This document shows, in pieces, positions 52,396 through 60,994 of a stretch of DNA of 64,000 bases. A model generated the notes under the pieces. That model saw only the letters and a list, made by a program, of their open reading frames with translations. It was not told the origin of the DNA and did no database searches. Numbering within the stretch: position 1 is the first letter of the stretch; each line of letters starts with the position of its first letter. Origin of the DNA: Roseibium polysiphoniae (lineage in GTDB: Bacteria > Pseudomonadota > Alphaproteobacteria > Rhizobiales > Stappiaceae); the NCBI RefSeq assembly GCF_014842925.1, contig NZ_JACYXJ010000001.1, positions 310,001 to 374,000 of the forward strand. The letters are read 5' to 3'. The translations under genes and the position numbers were made by a program.

Positions 52396-52455
52396 GGCCG
52401 GGATCCTTGAAGGGCAAAGAGGTGGAGAGAAAAATAGAAGACCTGAGAAACGTTG

Positions 52456-53286
52456 TCAGCGTTTCAGGTGCCGGGTCAGTTTGGCTTCCAGACGATCCCA
52501 GATGCGCCTCAGGGTTTCTACCGCGATCAGGTAAAAGACCGCAGCCCAGATATAGGCCTGAAAGTCATAGGATCGCGAAAAGGCACGCCGGGTTTCACCC
52601 ATCAGGTCGTAGATGGTGACGATGGAAGCGATGGCCGAACCCTTGATCATCAGGATGATCTCATTTCCATAGGGCCGGAGCGCAACCATAAGGGCTTGCG
52701 GCAGGATGATCTTGAAGAAAATCACCGGTTGCGTCAGACCAAGGGCGCGGCCACCTTCCCACTGTCCCTTGGATACATTCTCGACGGCCCCCCGCAGAAT
52801 TTCGGCCTGATAGGCGGACGTGTTGAGCGTGAAGGCGAAAATGATGCAGTACCAGGCGTCGCGGAAGAACCACCACAGGTCAACGTCTGTCAGCTCTGCC
52901 CTGAATGACCCGGCGCCGTAATAAATCAGAAATGTCTGGGCGAGCAGCGGGGTGCCGCGGAAGAAATAGACGTAGCCGTAGGCAGGCCAGCGAAGCAGCG
53001 CCACCTTGGATGCACGGGCCAGTGCGATCGGCACCGAGAGAGCTGCGCCAAGTCCAAGCGAAACAAAGACGATCTGAAGCGTGACGACGAAGCCTTCGAG
53101 ATATTTGCCCCAGTACTTTTGCACGAAGGGGCTAAAGATATTCGAAGCCAGATAATAGACGAGACATGCGCCTGCGATGATCCACATCGCCATCAGAACA
53201 TGCCCGGCAATGCGCGTTGCGCTCCAGGCGCGTGCGGGCCGGGCTGGCGCTGGGCGAGGAGTTATGGACTGCACAAGGGAGCTCAT
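52456..53286 (-). CDS. Polar amino-acid ABC transporter permease (second)
   Basis: The 276-residue membrane protein has about five hydrophobic segments and the HisM/GlnP-type motif (EILRGAVENVSKGQWEGGRA, the EAA loop that contacts the ATPase). About 40 N-terminal residues precede the first helix. It starts within the stop codon of the other permease (4-base overlap). With the neighbouring permease it forms the heterodimeric pore of a polar amino-acid importer. No ATP-binding protein gene lies beside it. Confidence 0.92.
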   Translation of the reverse strand: MSSLVQSITPRPAPARPARAWSATRIAGHVLMAMWIIAGACLVYYLASNIFSPFVQKYWGKYLEGFVVTLQIVFVSLGLGAALSVPIALARASKVALLRWPAYGYVYFFRGTPLLAQTFLIYYGAGSFRAELTDVDLWWFFRDAWYCIIFAFTLNTSAYQAEILRGAVENVSKGQWEGGRALGLTQPVIFFKIILPQALMVALRPYGNEIILMIKGSAIASIVTIYDLMGETRRAFSRSYDFQAYIWAAVFYLIAVETLRRIWDRLEAKLTRHLKR

Positions 53287-53996
53287 CGAGCGGCCTCACC
53301 TCGTTTGGACCAACGCTCGATGCGAACCAGCCCGAAAGATGAAATCATCGCCAGCAGGAGATAGATCAGGCAGGCGATTCCGAAAAAGAGAAAGGGTTCC
53401 TTGGTGACTCTCGCCGCAATGCCCGCCTGGCGTACCAGATCCGCCAGGCCGATCACGGACACGAGGGCCGTCTCTTTCAGCAGGATCAGCCAGAGGTTTC
53501 CGAGCGCCGGCAGGGCGAGCCGGATGAGCTGTGGCAGGACAATGAGCCACATTGTGCGGCCACGCGAGAGACCAAGCGCATAGCCGCCTTCATATTGGCC
53601 CTGGGGTATCCCTCGAAAGGCAGACAGAAAGGCTTCGGACGCATAGGAGGAAAAGACCAGAGCAAGAGCGACCATGCCCGCCACAAACGAATTGACCTCG
53701 ATATAGAGGTCAAATCCGGCGAACTTCACCAGCTGCTGAATGCCGATCTGAACGCCGTAATAGACGAGGAAGAGCGTAAGGAGTTCAGGCAGGCCGCGAA
53801 AGATGGTGGTGTAGATGTTTGCCGCCATCCGCATCGACGGATCGTCGGCCTTTTTCGCAAGCGCCAGAAAAAAGCCGAGGCAGAGACCGAAGGGCAGCGT
53901 TGCCAGCGCCAGCGTGATCGTAATGAACACGCCCTGGGCGATTTCATCACCCCAACCGGCGTCGCCAAAGGATATGAGCGTCAAAGCCTCGTTCAT
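53283..53996 (-). CDS. Polar amino-acid ABC transporter permease (first)
   Basis: The 237-residue membrane protein is of the HisQ type, with about five hydrophobic segments and the EAA loop AFRGIPQGQYEGGYALG. It follows the binding protein gene after 94 bases, within which a GC-rich hairpin lies, and is coupled to the second permease by an ATGA overlap. AGG-rich sequence precedes the ATG but no strong Shine-Dalgarno. Confidence 0.93.
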   Translation of the reverse strand: MNEALTLISFGDAGWGDEIAQGVFITITLALATLPFGLCLGFFLALAKKADDPSMRMAANIYTTIFRGLPELLTLFLVYYGVQIGIQQLVKFAGFDLYIEVNSFVAGMVALALVFSSYASEAFLSAFRGIPQGQYEGGYALGLSRGRTMWLIVLPQLIRLALPALGNLWLILLKETALVSVIGLADLVRQAGIAARVTKEPFLFFGIACLIYLLLAMISSFGLVRIERWSKRGEAAR

Positions 53997-54039
53997 GCGC
54001 CTGGCGATGCCTCTCCGGATGTTGTTTCAGCGAGATGAT

Positions 54040-54068
54040 GGGCACGGCAGGCGGATGCTGCCGCGCCC
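54040..54068 (-). other. Intercistronic hairpin between binding-protein and permease genes
   Basis: GGGCACGGCAG (54040-54050) pairs with CTGCCGCGCCC (54058-54068), 11 bp with one G-T-type wobble on the minus strand, loop of 7. It lies just after the binding-protein stop and has no T run. Such hairpins protect the upstream mRNA and let binding proteins be made in excess of permeases. Confidence 0.6.
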
Positions 54069-54090
54069 AAGATCAATCCCGAGACCGGTG

Positions 54091-54867
54091 TTAACCGCCG
54101 TAGACGTCGAAATCAAAGTGCTTGTCGTTGATTTCCTTGTATTTGCCGCTGGCAATGATGCCTTCGATGGCCGTGTTGAACTTGGCCTTCAGGTCGCCGT
54201 CTTCCTTGCGGATCGCGATGCCAGCGCCAATGCCGTTGATTTCCGGATCCGGCGTCAGGGCTCCGAGAAGCTTGCAGCAGGCACCGTCATCGCTCTTGAG
54301 CCAGTCCGAGAGAACAACAACATCATCGATCACGGCGTCGATGCGGCCGCTGGCGACGTCTAGCTTGTACTCATCCGGGGTCGGATAGAGTTTGAGATCG
54401 GCGGAAGGGAACTTTTCTTCCGCATAGTTGGAATGCGTTGTCGAAGACTGAGCGCCCAGAAGCGCGCCCTTCAACGCTTCGTCGGTGGTGCCGGTCAGCG
54501 CGCTGTCTTTGGGGACCGCGATCGCAGGGCCAGTGTTGTAGTATTTGTTGGTGAAGTCGACCTTCTGCAGGCGCTCTTCGGTGATCGACATGGAGGCGAT
54601 CACTGCATCGAACTTGCCGGCCTGAAGCGCCGGGATCATGCCATCCCAATCCTGCACGACGAATTCGCATTCGACCTTCATTTCCTCGCAAAGTGCGTCG
54701 GCAATGTCGATGTCGAAGCCGACCAGCTTGCCGTCGGCGGTAAGCGAGTTGAAGGGAGGATAGGCGCCTTCTGTTCCAATACGGACCTTGGACCAGTCTT
54801 TCGCTTCCGCACTGCCGACCGCGGCCAAAACGAGAGCGGTTGCCGCTGCCAAATGCTTAATACGCAT
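54091..54867 (-). CDS. Amino-acid ABC transporter substrate-binding protein
   Basis: The 258-residue protein has a Sec signal peptide (cleavage about residue 22, GSAEA) and the family-3 solute-binding signature (GFDIDIADALCEEMKVECEF, FDAVIASMSITEERLQKVDF). These are typical of binding proteins for Lys/Arg/ornithine/His or opines. Four Cys occur in the mature protein. AGGGGA precedes the ATG. It heads a minus-strand unit of binding protein, two permeases and a PLP enzyme, so the imported compound is probably the PLP enzyme's substrate. Confidence 0.94.
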   Translation of the reverse strand: MRIKHLAAATALVLAAVGSAEAKDWSKVRIGTEGAYPPFNSLTADGKLVGFDIDIADALCEEMKVECEFVVQDWDGMIPALQAGKFDAVIASMSITEERLQKVDFTNKYYNTGPAIAVPKDSALTGTTDEALKGALLGAQSSTTHSNYAEEKFPSADLKLYPTPDEYKLDVASGRIDAVIDDVVVLSDWLKSDDGACCKLLGALTPDPEINGIGAGIAIRKEDGDLKAKFNTAIEGIIASGKYKEINDKHFDFDVYGG

Positions 54868-55124
54868 GTAAAAATCCCCTGATAACTGTTGAGGGCTGAT
54901 GTGGCTTCACAACGCCATTCTTTACCCGACACCCCTATTCCATACACTTCCGCCCAAAATTCAAGCGTGCCTACAAAAAAACCGTGAGTTAAGGCTCTGT
55001 TTTCGTGTGCTGATTGCGCATCCTAGCGGAAACTCGCGGGCACTTTTGTGGACAACTCGCATTTCCGAAATGCGTGCGAGTAAGATCTTGCATCTAAAAA
55101 GCTTTTTATGGGGCAGTGGTTCGC

Positions 55125-56033
55125 TCAGCGGTTTTTGACCGCTCCCTGCTCGATGAAGAAGCCGGAAATCTCCTCAACGAAATGACGGACTTTCAACGGA
55201 ATGTAGCGGTTCGAGGGGTAGACCGCGTGAACAGGCTGAGGCGCATAGCTCCATTCGGGCAGGACATACTCGAGCTGGCCCTCCTTCACGAGTGGGTCCA
55301 GCAACCAATTTTGGGCCAGACCGATCCCGAGACCTGCAAGCGCCGCGCGACGGAGCAGGGAGGAATTGTTGGCGCGCAGTGTCGGTGTGATACGAACGGT
55401 TCGCCGTTCACCCTCAGTACTGGTCAAGGGCACGTCATGCCCTGTCTGGAGCTGTGAGTAGAGCAGGTAGCGATGGCGCACCAGATCTTCAGGCACTTGG
55501 GGCCTGCCATGGGTGTCCAGGTATTCAGGAGAGGCCGCAAGGCCGCGCTCGGCCAGCCCGAGCTTCTTCACGATCAGCCGATCGTCGCGGATATCTCCGA
55601 GCCGAATGGCGACATCCAGCCCCTCGTGGATCAGGTCCTGAAAATTGTCCGAAAGCGAGAGATTCAGGCATAGCTTCGGATTTCGCTTCTGAAAGCCGAT
55701 GAAGAAGTCTGCCAGCAGACCTTCGCTGAAACCCGGCGCCGCACCGATCGACAGGCAGCCGGTCATCTCATCATCGAAACGACGGACCGACTGATCGGCC
55801 TCGGCCAGTCGCTCAAGAATATCTCTCGCATGAATGTAGTACCGCTCACCGGCTTCCGTGGTCGCCAAACGCCGGGTCGTCCGGTTCAGCAGACGTGCGC
55901 CGAGTTGCCGCTCGAGTGCGCGCACCTGCTGGCTGACTGCGGGCTGCGAGATGCCGAGCGAGTTGGCGGCAGCGGAAAAGCTGCCCAGATCAACGGCGGC
56001 GACGAAACTGGAGAGAGTGGAGATCTTGTCCAT
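55125..56033 (-). CDS. LysR family transcriptional regulator
   Basis: The 302-residue protein has the LysR helix-turn-helix (STLSSFVAAVDLGSFSAAAN, LGISQPAVSQQVRALERQLG) and a C-terminal effector domain (DVAIRLGDIRDDRLIVKKLG), close to the CrgA/DsdC-like group. It is divergent from the metallo-beta-lactamase-fold gene with 142 bases between starts and probably regulates it. The intergenic region is AT-rich (TTATATATAAG next to the LysR start) but no specific site was assigned. Confidence 0.93.
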   Translation of the reverse strand: MDKISTLSSFVAAVDLGSFSAAANSLGISQPAVSQQVRALERQLGARLLNRTTRRLATTEAGERYYIHARDILERLAEADQSVRRFDDEMTGCLSIGAAPGFSEGLLADFFIGFQKRNPKLCLNLSLSDNFQDLIHEGLDVAIRLGDIRDDRLIVKKLGLAERGLAASPEYLDTHGRPQVPEDLVRHRYLLYSQLQTGHDVPLTSTEGERRTVRITPTLRANNSSLLRRAALAGLGIGLAQNWLLDPLVKEGQLEYVLPEWSYAPQPVHAVYPSNRYIPLKVRHFVEEISGFFIEQGAVKNR

Positions 56034-56175
56034 CGTTTATATATAAGCAGCGCGAATAAGAAATATAAGGAATGGCCCGCTTCAAAATCAAAAGAAATAG
56101 ATCATCTCTCAGCCGTGGCAATTCAGGCAATGCGTTGGTTGCGTTGCGGTCACACATGGCAGTGAGGTATTTGAA

Positions 56176-57174
56176 ATGTCGGAAGCAAGCACAAGATTGG
56201 ATCGCCGCGGTTTTTTGACTGGCGCATCGACGTTGGCAGCAGGCTCTGCGCTGGTCGCCGCCGGAGGCCTTTCCGTTTCCTCTGCAAGTGCAAGCGCGCC
56301 GCTGGCAGGTCAGCCAATGGCCGGCGCAATTCGCCGAAAGGTCGGGTCCTTTGAAGTAACGGCCTTGTTGGACGGATACCTGGATATCGGTTCAGAGCAG
56401 GTCCTCGGGCACGATGAAGACATCGCCGCAAACCTGCGCAAGGAAGCTTTTGTGGAAGGTTCGGGCTACCGCCTGCCGATCAACGCGTTCCTTCTGAACA
56501 CCGGTGACAAGCTGGTTCTCGTTGACGCGGGCACCTCCGACCAGATGGGGCCAACACTCGGAAAGCTCGGCGGTGCCATGGCGGCGGCCGGTGTTACTCC
56601 GGAGCAGATCGATGCGGTGCTGATTACTCATATGCATCCTGATCATCTCTTCGGGGTTTTGAAGCCGGACGGCAGCAAGGCCTTTGAAAATGCAGAGCTG
56701 TTGCTGCCTGAAACCGATTACCGCTTTTGGTTTGATGACGCGGCCCTGAATGCGGCGCCAGACGCCTTCAAGCCGTTCTTCCTTGGAGCACGCAAGTCCG
56801 CAGATGCCTACGCCGCCAACCAGACACTCTTTGGTAGCGACAAGGAGCTGCTTCCCGGCGTGACATCAGTGGATCTTGCGGGGCACACGCCGGGTCATGT
56901 GGGGTTCCGTGTCGACGGTGGCGATGATGGTTTGTTTATCATTGCCGACGCGGTTCACGTCAGTAGCTTGCAATTCGCCCAGCCCGACTGGGGGATCGCG
57001 TTCGATACCGATCCTGCGCAGGCGGCAAAGACCCGCCGCAAGGTTCTGGATGAGGTTTCCAGCGACGGTCACCTTGTCGCCGGGTCTCATCTGCCATTCC
57101 CTGGCTTCGGCCACGTGGCGCGTTCCGGAGATGGCTATCGGTTCGCACCGGCTGACTGGCAGTACAGCAACTAG
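56176..57174 (+). CDS. Tat-exported metallo-beta-lactamase-fold hydrolase
   Basis: The 332-residue protein begins with a twin-arginine signal peptide (LDRRGFLTGAS, then hydrophobic stretch and SASASA cleavage about residue 41). The MBL fold has the zinc motif THMHPDHLFG (His152, His154, Asp156, His157), LAGHTPGHVGF and a later GSHLPFPGFGH. Tat export fits an enzyme folded with its metals before export. Substrate unknown; lactonases and quorum-quenching enzymes use the same fold. It is followed by a terminator. Confidence 0.93.
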   Translation: MSEASTRLDRRGFLTGASTLAAGSALVAAGGLSVSSASASAPLAGQPMAGAIRRKVGSFEVTALLDGYLDIGSEQVLGHDEDIAANLRKEAFVEGSGYRLPINAFLLNTGDKLVLVDAGTSDQMGPTLGKLGGAMAAAGVTPEQIDAVLITHMHPDHLFGVLKPDGSKAFENAELLLPETDYRFWFDDAALNAAPDAFKPFFLGARKSADAYAANQTLFGSDKELLPGVTSVDLAGHTPGHVGFRVDGGDDGLFIIADAVHVSSLQFAQPDWGIAFDTDPAQAAKTRRKVLDEVSSDGHLVAGSHLPFPGFGHVARSGDGYRFAPADWQYSN

Positions 57175-57182
57175 GATATAAG

Positions 57183-57225
57183 GGCTCCGGCGTGGCTTAT
57201 GTTCAGCTATGCCGGAGCCTTTGTT
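57183..57225 (+). terminator. Terminator after the MBL-fold gene
   Basis: GGCTCCGGC (57183-57191) pairs perfectly with GCCGGAGCC (57211-57219), with a 19-base loop, followed by TTTGTTT. Confidence 0.7.
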
Positions 57226-57233
57226 TCCATGTC

Positions 57234-57650
57234 TCAGCCTTGTTGCGCTGCGCTTCGTGGCGCGCGTGCTTTTTCCTCGGTTGTTTCGGCGAGGCCGAGC
57301 ACAGCATGCAAGGACAGCACAGGACGGCTGAGCGTATCGCCGATTGCGTTGTTTTCCGTCGCATTGCTCAAGACCGGATGCTTGCTGATCTCCGCGATCT
57401 TTTCCTCATGGATGGCGCGCTCGGACGGCGAAAGGTTCGACAGACCACTTTCGTCGAGGCCATGGTGACTGAGATAGCGGTGCCGGATTCGCTGATCCTC
57501 TGGCAACTCGGTCCACTCCAGATAGCGTTGCATCATGGTCTGGCGCACATCCTCAAAATTGAACGCGGCGGTGTCGGCATCTGCGTCCGAAGATGTTTGC
57601 TTCGATTGGGGTAATGTAACGGCGGACGAAATCGGCCCGGTAGAAGTCAT
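57234..57650 (-). CDS. Small hypothetical protein
   Basis: The 138-residue frame has no recognised family. It is hydrophilic, has no signal peptide or membrane helix, and contains a helical central block (QRYLEWTELPEDQRIRHRYL, then LSPSERAIHEEKIAEISKHP) that resembles small rhizobial proteins with a YLEW...R..YL..HG pattern. AGG lies near the ATG at 57650. A plus-strand frame of 140 codons over the same bases (57192-57614) is rejected as less protein-like. Function is unknown. Confidence 0.6.
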   Translation of the reverse strand: MTSTGPISSAVTLPQSKQTSSDADADTAAFNFEDVRQTMMQRYLEWTELPEDQRIRHRYLSHHGLDESGLSNLSPSERAIHEEKIAEISKHPVLSNATENNAIGDTLSRPVLSLHAVLGLAETTEEKARAPRSAAQQG

Positions 57651-57852
57651 TGCAAATCCTGCCTCTTAAACACGCATTCAGCTTTGAGCTGAGAGTCAAG
57701 CAAGGCGGATGCCAATGTTACCGATCGAAAATACTCATTGAAAACATGATTTTATTGAATTGGACGCTCTTCGTTGCTCGTCTTAGATAGGCAAAAGCGG
57801 TCCATCGGAAAGGTTTTGCCGGTTGGCTTGTCTGCCCATAAGGAGAAGCCTG

Positions 57853-58500
57853 ATGCCTGATCTTGAGCTGTTTATCGGAAACAAGAACTATTCGTCCTGG
57901 TCGTTCCGGCCCTGGCTGGCCCTCAGGCAAAACGACATCCCGTTTCGCGAAACACTTGTCCCGTTTGAATTCGACAACGGCAATCCGGCCTTCAAGACCT
58001 TTTCGCCGACGGTGAAGGTGCCGGTGCTCAAGGATGGAGACCTGACGGTCTGGGAGTCTCTGGCGATCATCGAATACATAGCCGAGATTTATCCCTGTGC
58101 CGGCCTCCTGCCTGCGGACAGATCTGCGAGGGCCCGTGTCCGCGCAGCTTCGGCCGAAATGCACTCCAGCTTTTCGGCTATGCGCTCCGCATTCCCGATG
58201 AACTTTCACCGGCCGGCCGGGGCGCTTGCGGTCAGCGCATCGGTCCAAAAGGACATCGACCGCGTTGTTGGTCTTTGGAGCGACTGCCTCGAAACCTCAG
58301 GCGGCCCGTTTCTCTTCGGCGGCTTCACCATGGCCGACGCGATGTACGCGCCTGTCGTGAGCCGTTTTGCAACCTATGAGGCGACGAGCGACCCGGTTGC
58401 GACAGCCTATCTGGAGAAGATGAGAACACTGCCGGCCTGGAAGGAATGGGAAAAGGCAGCCCTTGATGAGACCTGGATCATAGAGGCTGAAGAAGTCTAG
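57853..58500 (+). CDS. Glutathione S-transferase
   Basis: The 215-residue protein has a thioredoxin-like N-terminal domain (LELFIGNKNYSSWSFRPWLA, with the YSSWS segment where the catalytic Ser lies, then VKVPVLKDGDLTVWESLAII with the cis-Pro and Glu/Ser binding site) and an all-helical C-terminal domain (GGFTMADAMYAPVVSRF). It conjugates glutathione to electrophiles. AAGGAGA lies just before the ATG at 57853. It converges on the moeA operon with 11 bases between. Confidence 0.94.
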   Translation: MPDLELFIGNKNYSSWSFRPWLALRQNDIPFRETLVPFEFDNGNPAFKTFSPTVKVPVLKDGDLTVWESLAIIEYIAEIYPCAGLLPADRSARARVRAASAEMHSSFSAMRSAFPMNFHRPAGALAVSASVQKDIDRVVGLWSDCLETSGGPFLFGGFTMADAMYAPVVSRFATYEATSDPVATAYLEKMRTLPAWKEWEKAALDETWIIEAEEV

Positions 58501-58511
58501 GTTTTTTGACG

Positions 58512-59774
58512 TCAGAAGGGCAGGAAGTCAACCAGACTGCCGCGCTCTACCGACGTTGCCTCTTCGGGGACTTCAATCAGCCCGTCGGCTTCGCGCAGGC
58601 CTGTGATCAGACCGGAACCATCGCGCTCGAACTTACGTGCGATGGTTCTGCCCGTCTCATCGCTGGCCAGAATACCGCGGTAGAATTCTCGTCTGTCCGT
58701 CTTCTTCCGTGGCACGGAGAAATCCGCGGGCACCTGAAAGCGACGGGCTTCCAGAAACGGACCGCCGCCCAAAACGCTTAGCACCGGCCGCGCATAGAGC
58801 AGGAAACACACCATCGCCGCGACCGGATTGCCGGGAAGACCCAGGAAGACACAGGACCCGATCTGGCCGAACATCATTGGACGCCCGGGCTTGATGGCGA
58901 GTTGCCACATGTGCCGTTTGCCAAGCCGGTCCAGCGTTGTGAGAATATGGTCTTCTTCGCCGCGACTTGCGCCGCCTGTTGTCAGCAGAACGTCGCAGCG
59001 CTCACTCGCATTAGACAGCGTTTCTTCGATGAATGCGGCGTCGTCTTTCAGAACGCCAAGATCCTCGATCTCCACCGGCAATGTTTCGGTGAGCGACCGC
59101 AGCAGGAAATGGTTGGAATCGTAGACTTCGCCAGCGTCCAGATCCGTGCCCGGTCGCCGGATCTCGTCACCCGTCGACAGCAGCCCGATCTTGAGTTTTT
59201 CATAGACCAGCACCTGTGCCTGTCCTGTCGAGGCAATGGCAGCAACGTCCTGGGGTCTGAGAAGGTGTCCGGGGTGGAGCAGCACCGTTCCAGCGACGAC
59301 ATCCTCGCCGGCTTTTCTGCAGTTGGCTCCCGGTTTCAGCCCGGCCGGGACGATGACGAAAGACTGGCCGTCTTGGTCGTGAAGCTCGCAGTCTTCCTGC
59401 ATGGCGACCGTATCGCAGCCGGGCGGCATGATGGCGCCGGTGAAAATGCGCGCGGCGCCCCAGGGCCCGATCTCGGTTGCGCTCGGATGGCCCGCCGCAA
59501 TGCGTTGTTCCAGACGGAAGAAGCCGCCCGCCGGATCATGGTCGGTGAAGCGAAAGGCATAACCGTCGACCGCTGAATTGTCCGCCTGTGGCACATCGCG
59601 GTTCGCAACGATCTCTTCCGCCAGAATTCGGCCGAATGTCTCTTCGAGTGGAATTCGAGTGGTGCCGGCAACAGGCGACAAGCGTTCACGCAAGATATCG
59701 AGGGCTTCGTGATGACGAAGCCTGTCCCGGTCGTGCAGGAAGCAGTCGTCCAGCAGTTTGCCTGTATCAGCCAT
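58512..59774 (-). CDS. moeA: Molybdopterin molybdenumtransferase MoeA
   Basis: The 420-residue protein has MoeA motifs: DVPQADNSAVDGYAFR (domain I), RIFTGAIMPPGCDTVAMQED, STGDEI, TTGGASRGEEDH, IKPGRPMMFGQIG and GLPGNPVAAMVCF. It inserts molybdate into adenylated molybdopterin to form the molybdenum cofactor. It is the last gene of fdhD-mobA-mobB-moeA and overlaps mobB by 8 bases, so they are translated together. Confidence 0.96.
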   Translation of the reverse strand: MADTGKLLDDCFLHDRDRLRHHEALDILRERLSPVAGTTRIPLEETFGRILAEEIVANRDVPQADNSAVDGYAFRFTDHDPAGGFFRLEQRIAAGHPSATEIGPWGAARIFTGAIMPPGCDTVAMQEDCELHDQDGQSFVIVPAGLKPGANCRKAGEDVVAGTVLLHPGHLLRPQDVAAIASTGQAQVLVYEKLKIGLLSTGDEIRRPGTDLDAGEVYDSNHFLLRSLTETLPVEIEDLGVLKDDAAFIEETLSNASERCDVLLTTGGASRGEEDHILTTLDRLGKRHMWQLAIKPGRPMMFGQIGSCVFLGLPGNPVAAMVCFLLYARPVLSVLGGGPFLEARRFQVPADFSVPRKKTDRREFYRGILASDETGRTIARKFERDGSGLITGLREADGLIEVPEEATSVERGSLVDFLPF

Positions 59775-60288
59775 CTGTCTCTTTCAATTCGCTCACGGCA
59801 GCGATGAAGTCGGCAATTGATGAAATGTCATCAAGGTCGAAGACCGGAAGTCTTTGGTCAGAAATAGCGTGATCGCTTGCAATGGCCACAATGGCCGGAT
59901 CGCTTTCCGACAGCGGTTCGGAATTCTTGCTCTCCCGGCGCCTTGCTTCGATCTTTGGATGGCTTTCCCGTTTGTAGCCCTCGATGATCACCAGGTCGCA
60001 GGGCGCCAGACGGTCAAGTATGGCGTCCAGTGGCGGCTCGTCCTCGCTGCGCAACTCATGCATCAGCGCCCAGCGGCGGCCCGATACCAATGCGACCTCG
60101 CTCGCCCCTGCCTCGCGGTGCCGATAGCTGTCCGCTCCTTGACGGTCGATGTCGAAGTTGTGGTGGGCGTGTTTGACCGTTGAAACCTTGAAGCCGCGCC
60201 GCGTGAATTCTTCCACCAGTCGTACGACAAGCTGCGTCTTGCCGGAGTTTTTCCATCCGGTGACGCCGAAGACACGATTGTTGCTCAT
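59767..60288 (-). CDS. mobB: Molybdopterin-guanine dinucleotide biosynthesis adaptor protein MobB
   Basis: The 173-residue P-loop protein has GWKNSGKTQLVVRLV (Walker A) and LVIIEGYKRESHPKIEARR, both MobB traits. It helps MobA deliver GTP for the guanine dinucleotide form of the cofactor used by DMSO reductase and formate dehydrogenase family enzymes. It overlaps mobA by 4 bases (ATGA) and moeA by 8 bases. Confidence 0.95.
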   Translation of the reverse strand: MSNNRVFGVTGWKNSGKTQLVVRLVEEFTRRGFKVSTVKHAHHNFDIDRQGADSYRHREAGASEVALVSGRRWALMHELRSEDEPPLDAILDRLAPCDLVIIEGYKRESHPKIEARRRESKNSEPLSESDPAIVAIASDHAISDQRLPVFDLDDISSIADFIAAVSELKETDG

Positions 60289-60959
60289 GCAGAATTTCTT
60301 TCAAGCGCTCTATGTGCGGTGGCGATGTCTTCGGGTCGGTTTGCATTGAAAAACGGATCAAGACCGGTGACCGGATCGTCGGCGAAGTCAACTTCGACGC
60401 TGTCGTGACGATCAACCCAAGCCAGCACCTTGCCGCTTTCGCCTGCGGCCAGCCAGTTTGTCAGATCATCAGCTAGCTCGACGGGCCAAAGGCCAAAGAC
60501 CGGGTGCAGCTTGTGCTTGGATGTCGCAAGCGCGATCACAGGGCGGTCAAACGTCACGGCGGCACAAAGCCTGTTTGCCAGATCCGTCGGAAAGAACGGG
60601 GTGTCGCCCGCGACCGATACCACGTGGGTGACCTCAGGCATATGCGTGCGAGCATGGGTCAGTCCCGCCAGAATGCCGGCGAGGGGGCCCGCGTAGTTGC
60701 CGATTGTATCGGGGACAACCGGCAGTTCGTATGCGGCAAACCGTTTTGCATCGCCATTGGCGTTCAGAATGATCTTGTCGCACTGAGGCCGCAAACGGTC
60801 CAGCACCCGCGCCAGCATTGGCTTTTCGCCAATCTCCAGCAGGGTCTTGTCGCCGCCGCCCATCCGGCGCGACTGGCCGCCCGCAAGCACGCAGGCCAGA
60901 ACCTTGTTCGGAGAAATCGGATGGGACGGTTGCAATGTCATTGTGTTTTCAAGTTCCAT
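60285..60959 (-). CDS. mobA: Molybdenum cofactor guanylyltransferase MobA
   Basis: The 224-residue protein has the nucleotidyltransferase start LACVLAGGQSRRMGGGDKTL, GNYAGPLAGILAGL and VAGDTPFFP. It joins GMP to molybdenum-molybdopterin. It follows fdhD by 35 bases and overlaps mobB. An in-frame ATG 6 codons downstream is also possible. Confidence 0.96.
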   Translation of the reverse strand: MELENTMTLQPSHPISPNKVLACVLAGGQSRRMGGGDKTLLEIGEKPMLARVLDRLRPQCDKIILNANGDAKRFAAYELPVVPDTIGNYAGPLAGILAGLTHARTHMPEVTHVVSVAGDTPFFPTDLANRLCAAVTFDRPVIALATSKHKLHPVFGLWPVELADDLTNWLAAGESGKVLAWVDRHDSVEVDFADDPVTGLDPFFNANRPEDIATAHRALERNSA

Positions 60960-60994
60960 GAGCCTGTGGGCGCTCTATCTGGTGGCGGTCTGCC

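Noticed and set aside
57192-57614. A 140-codon plus-strand frame opposite the small hypothetical protein
   Set aside because: It overlaps the MBL-gene terminator, is Cys/Arg-rich in a non-protein-like way, and the minus-strand frame is more plausible.
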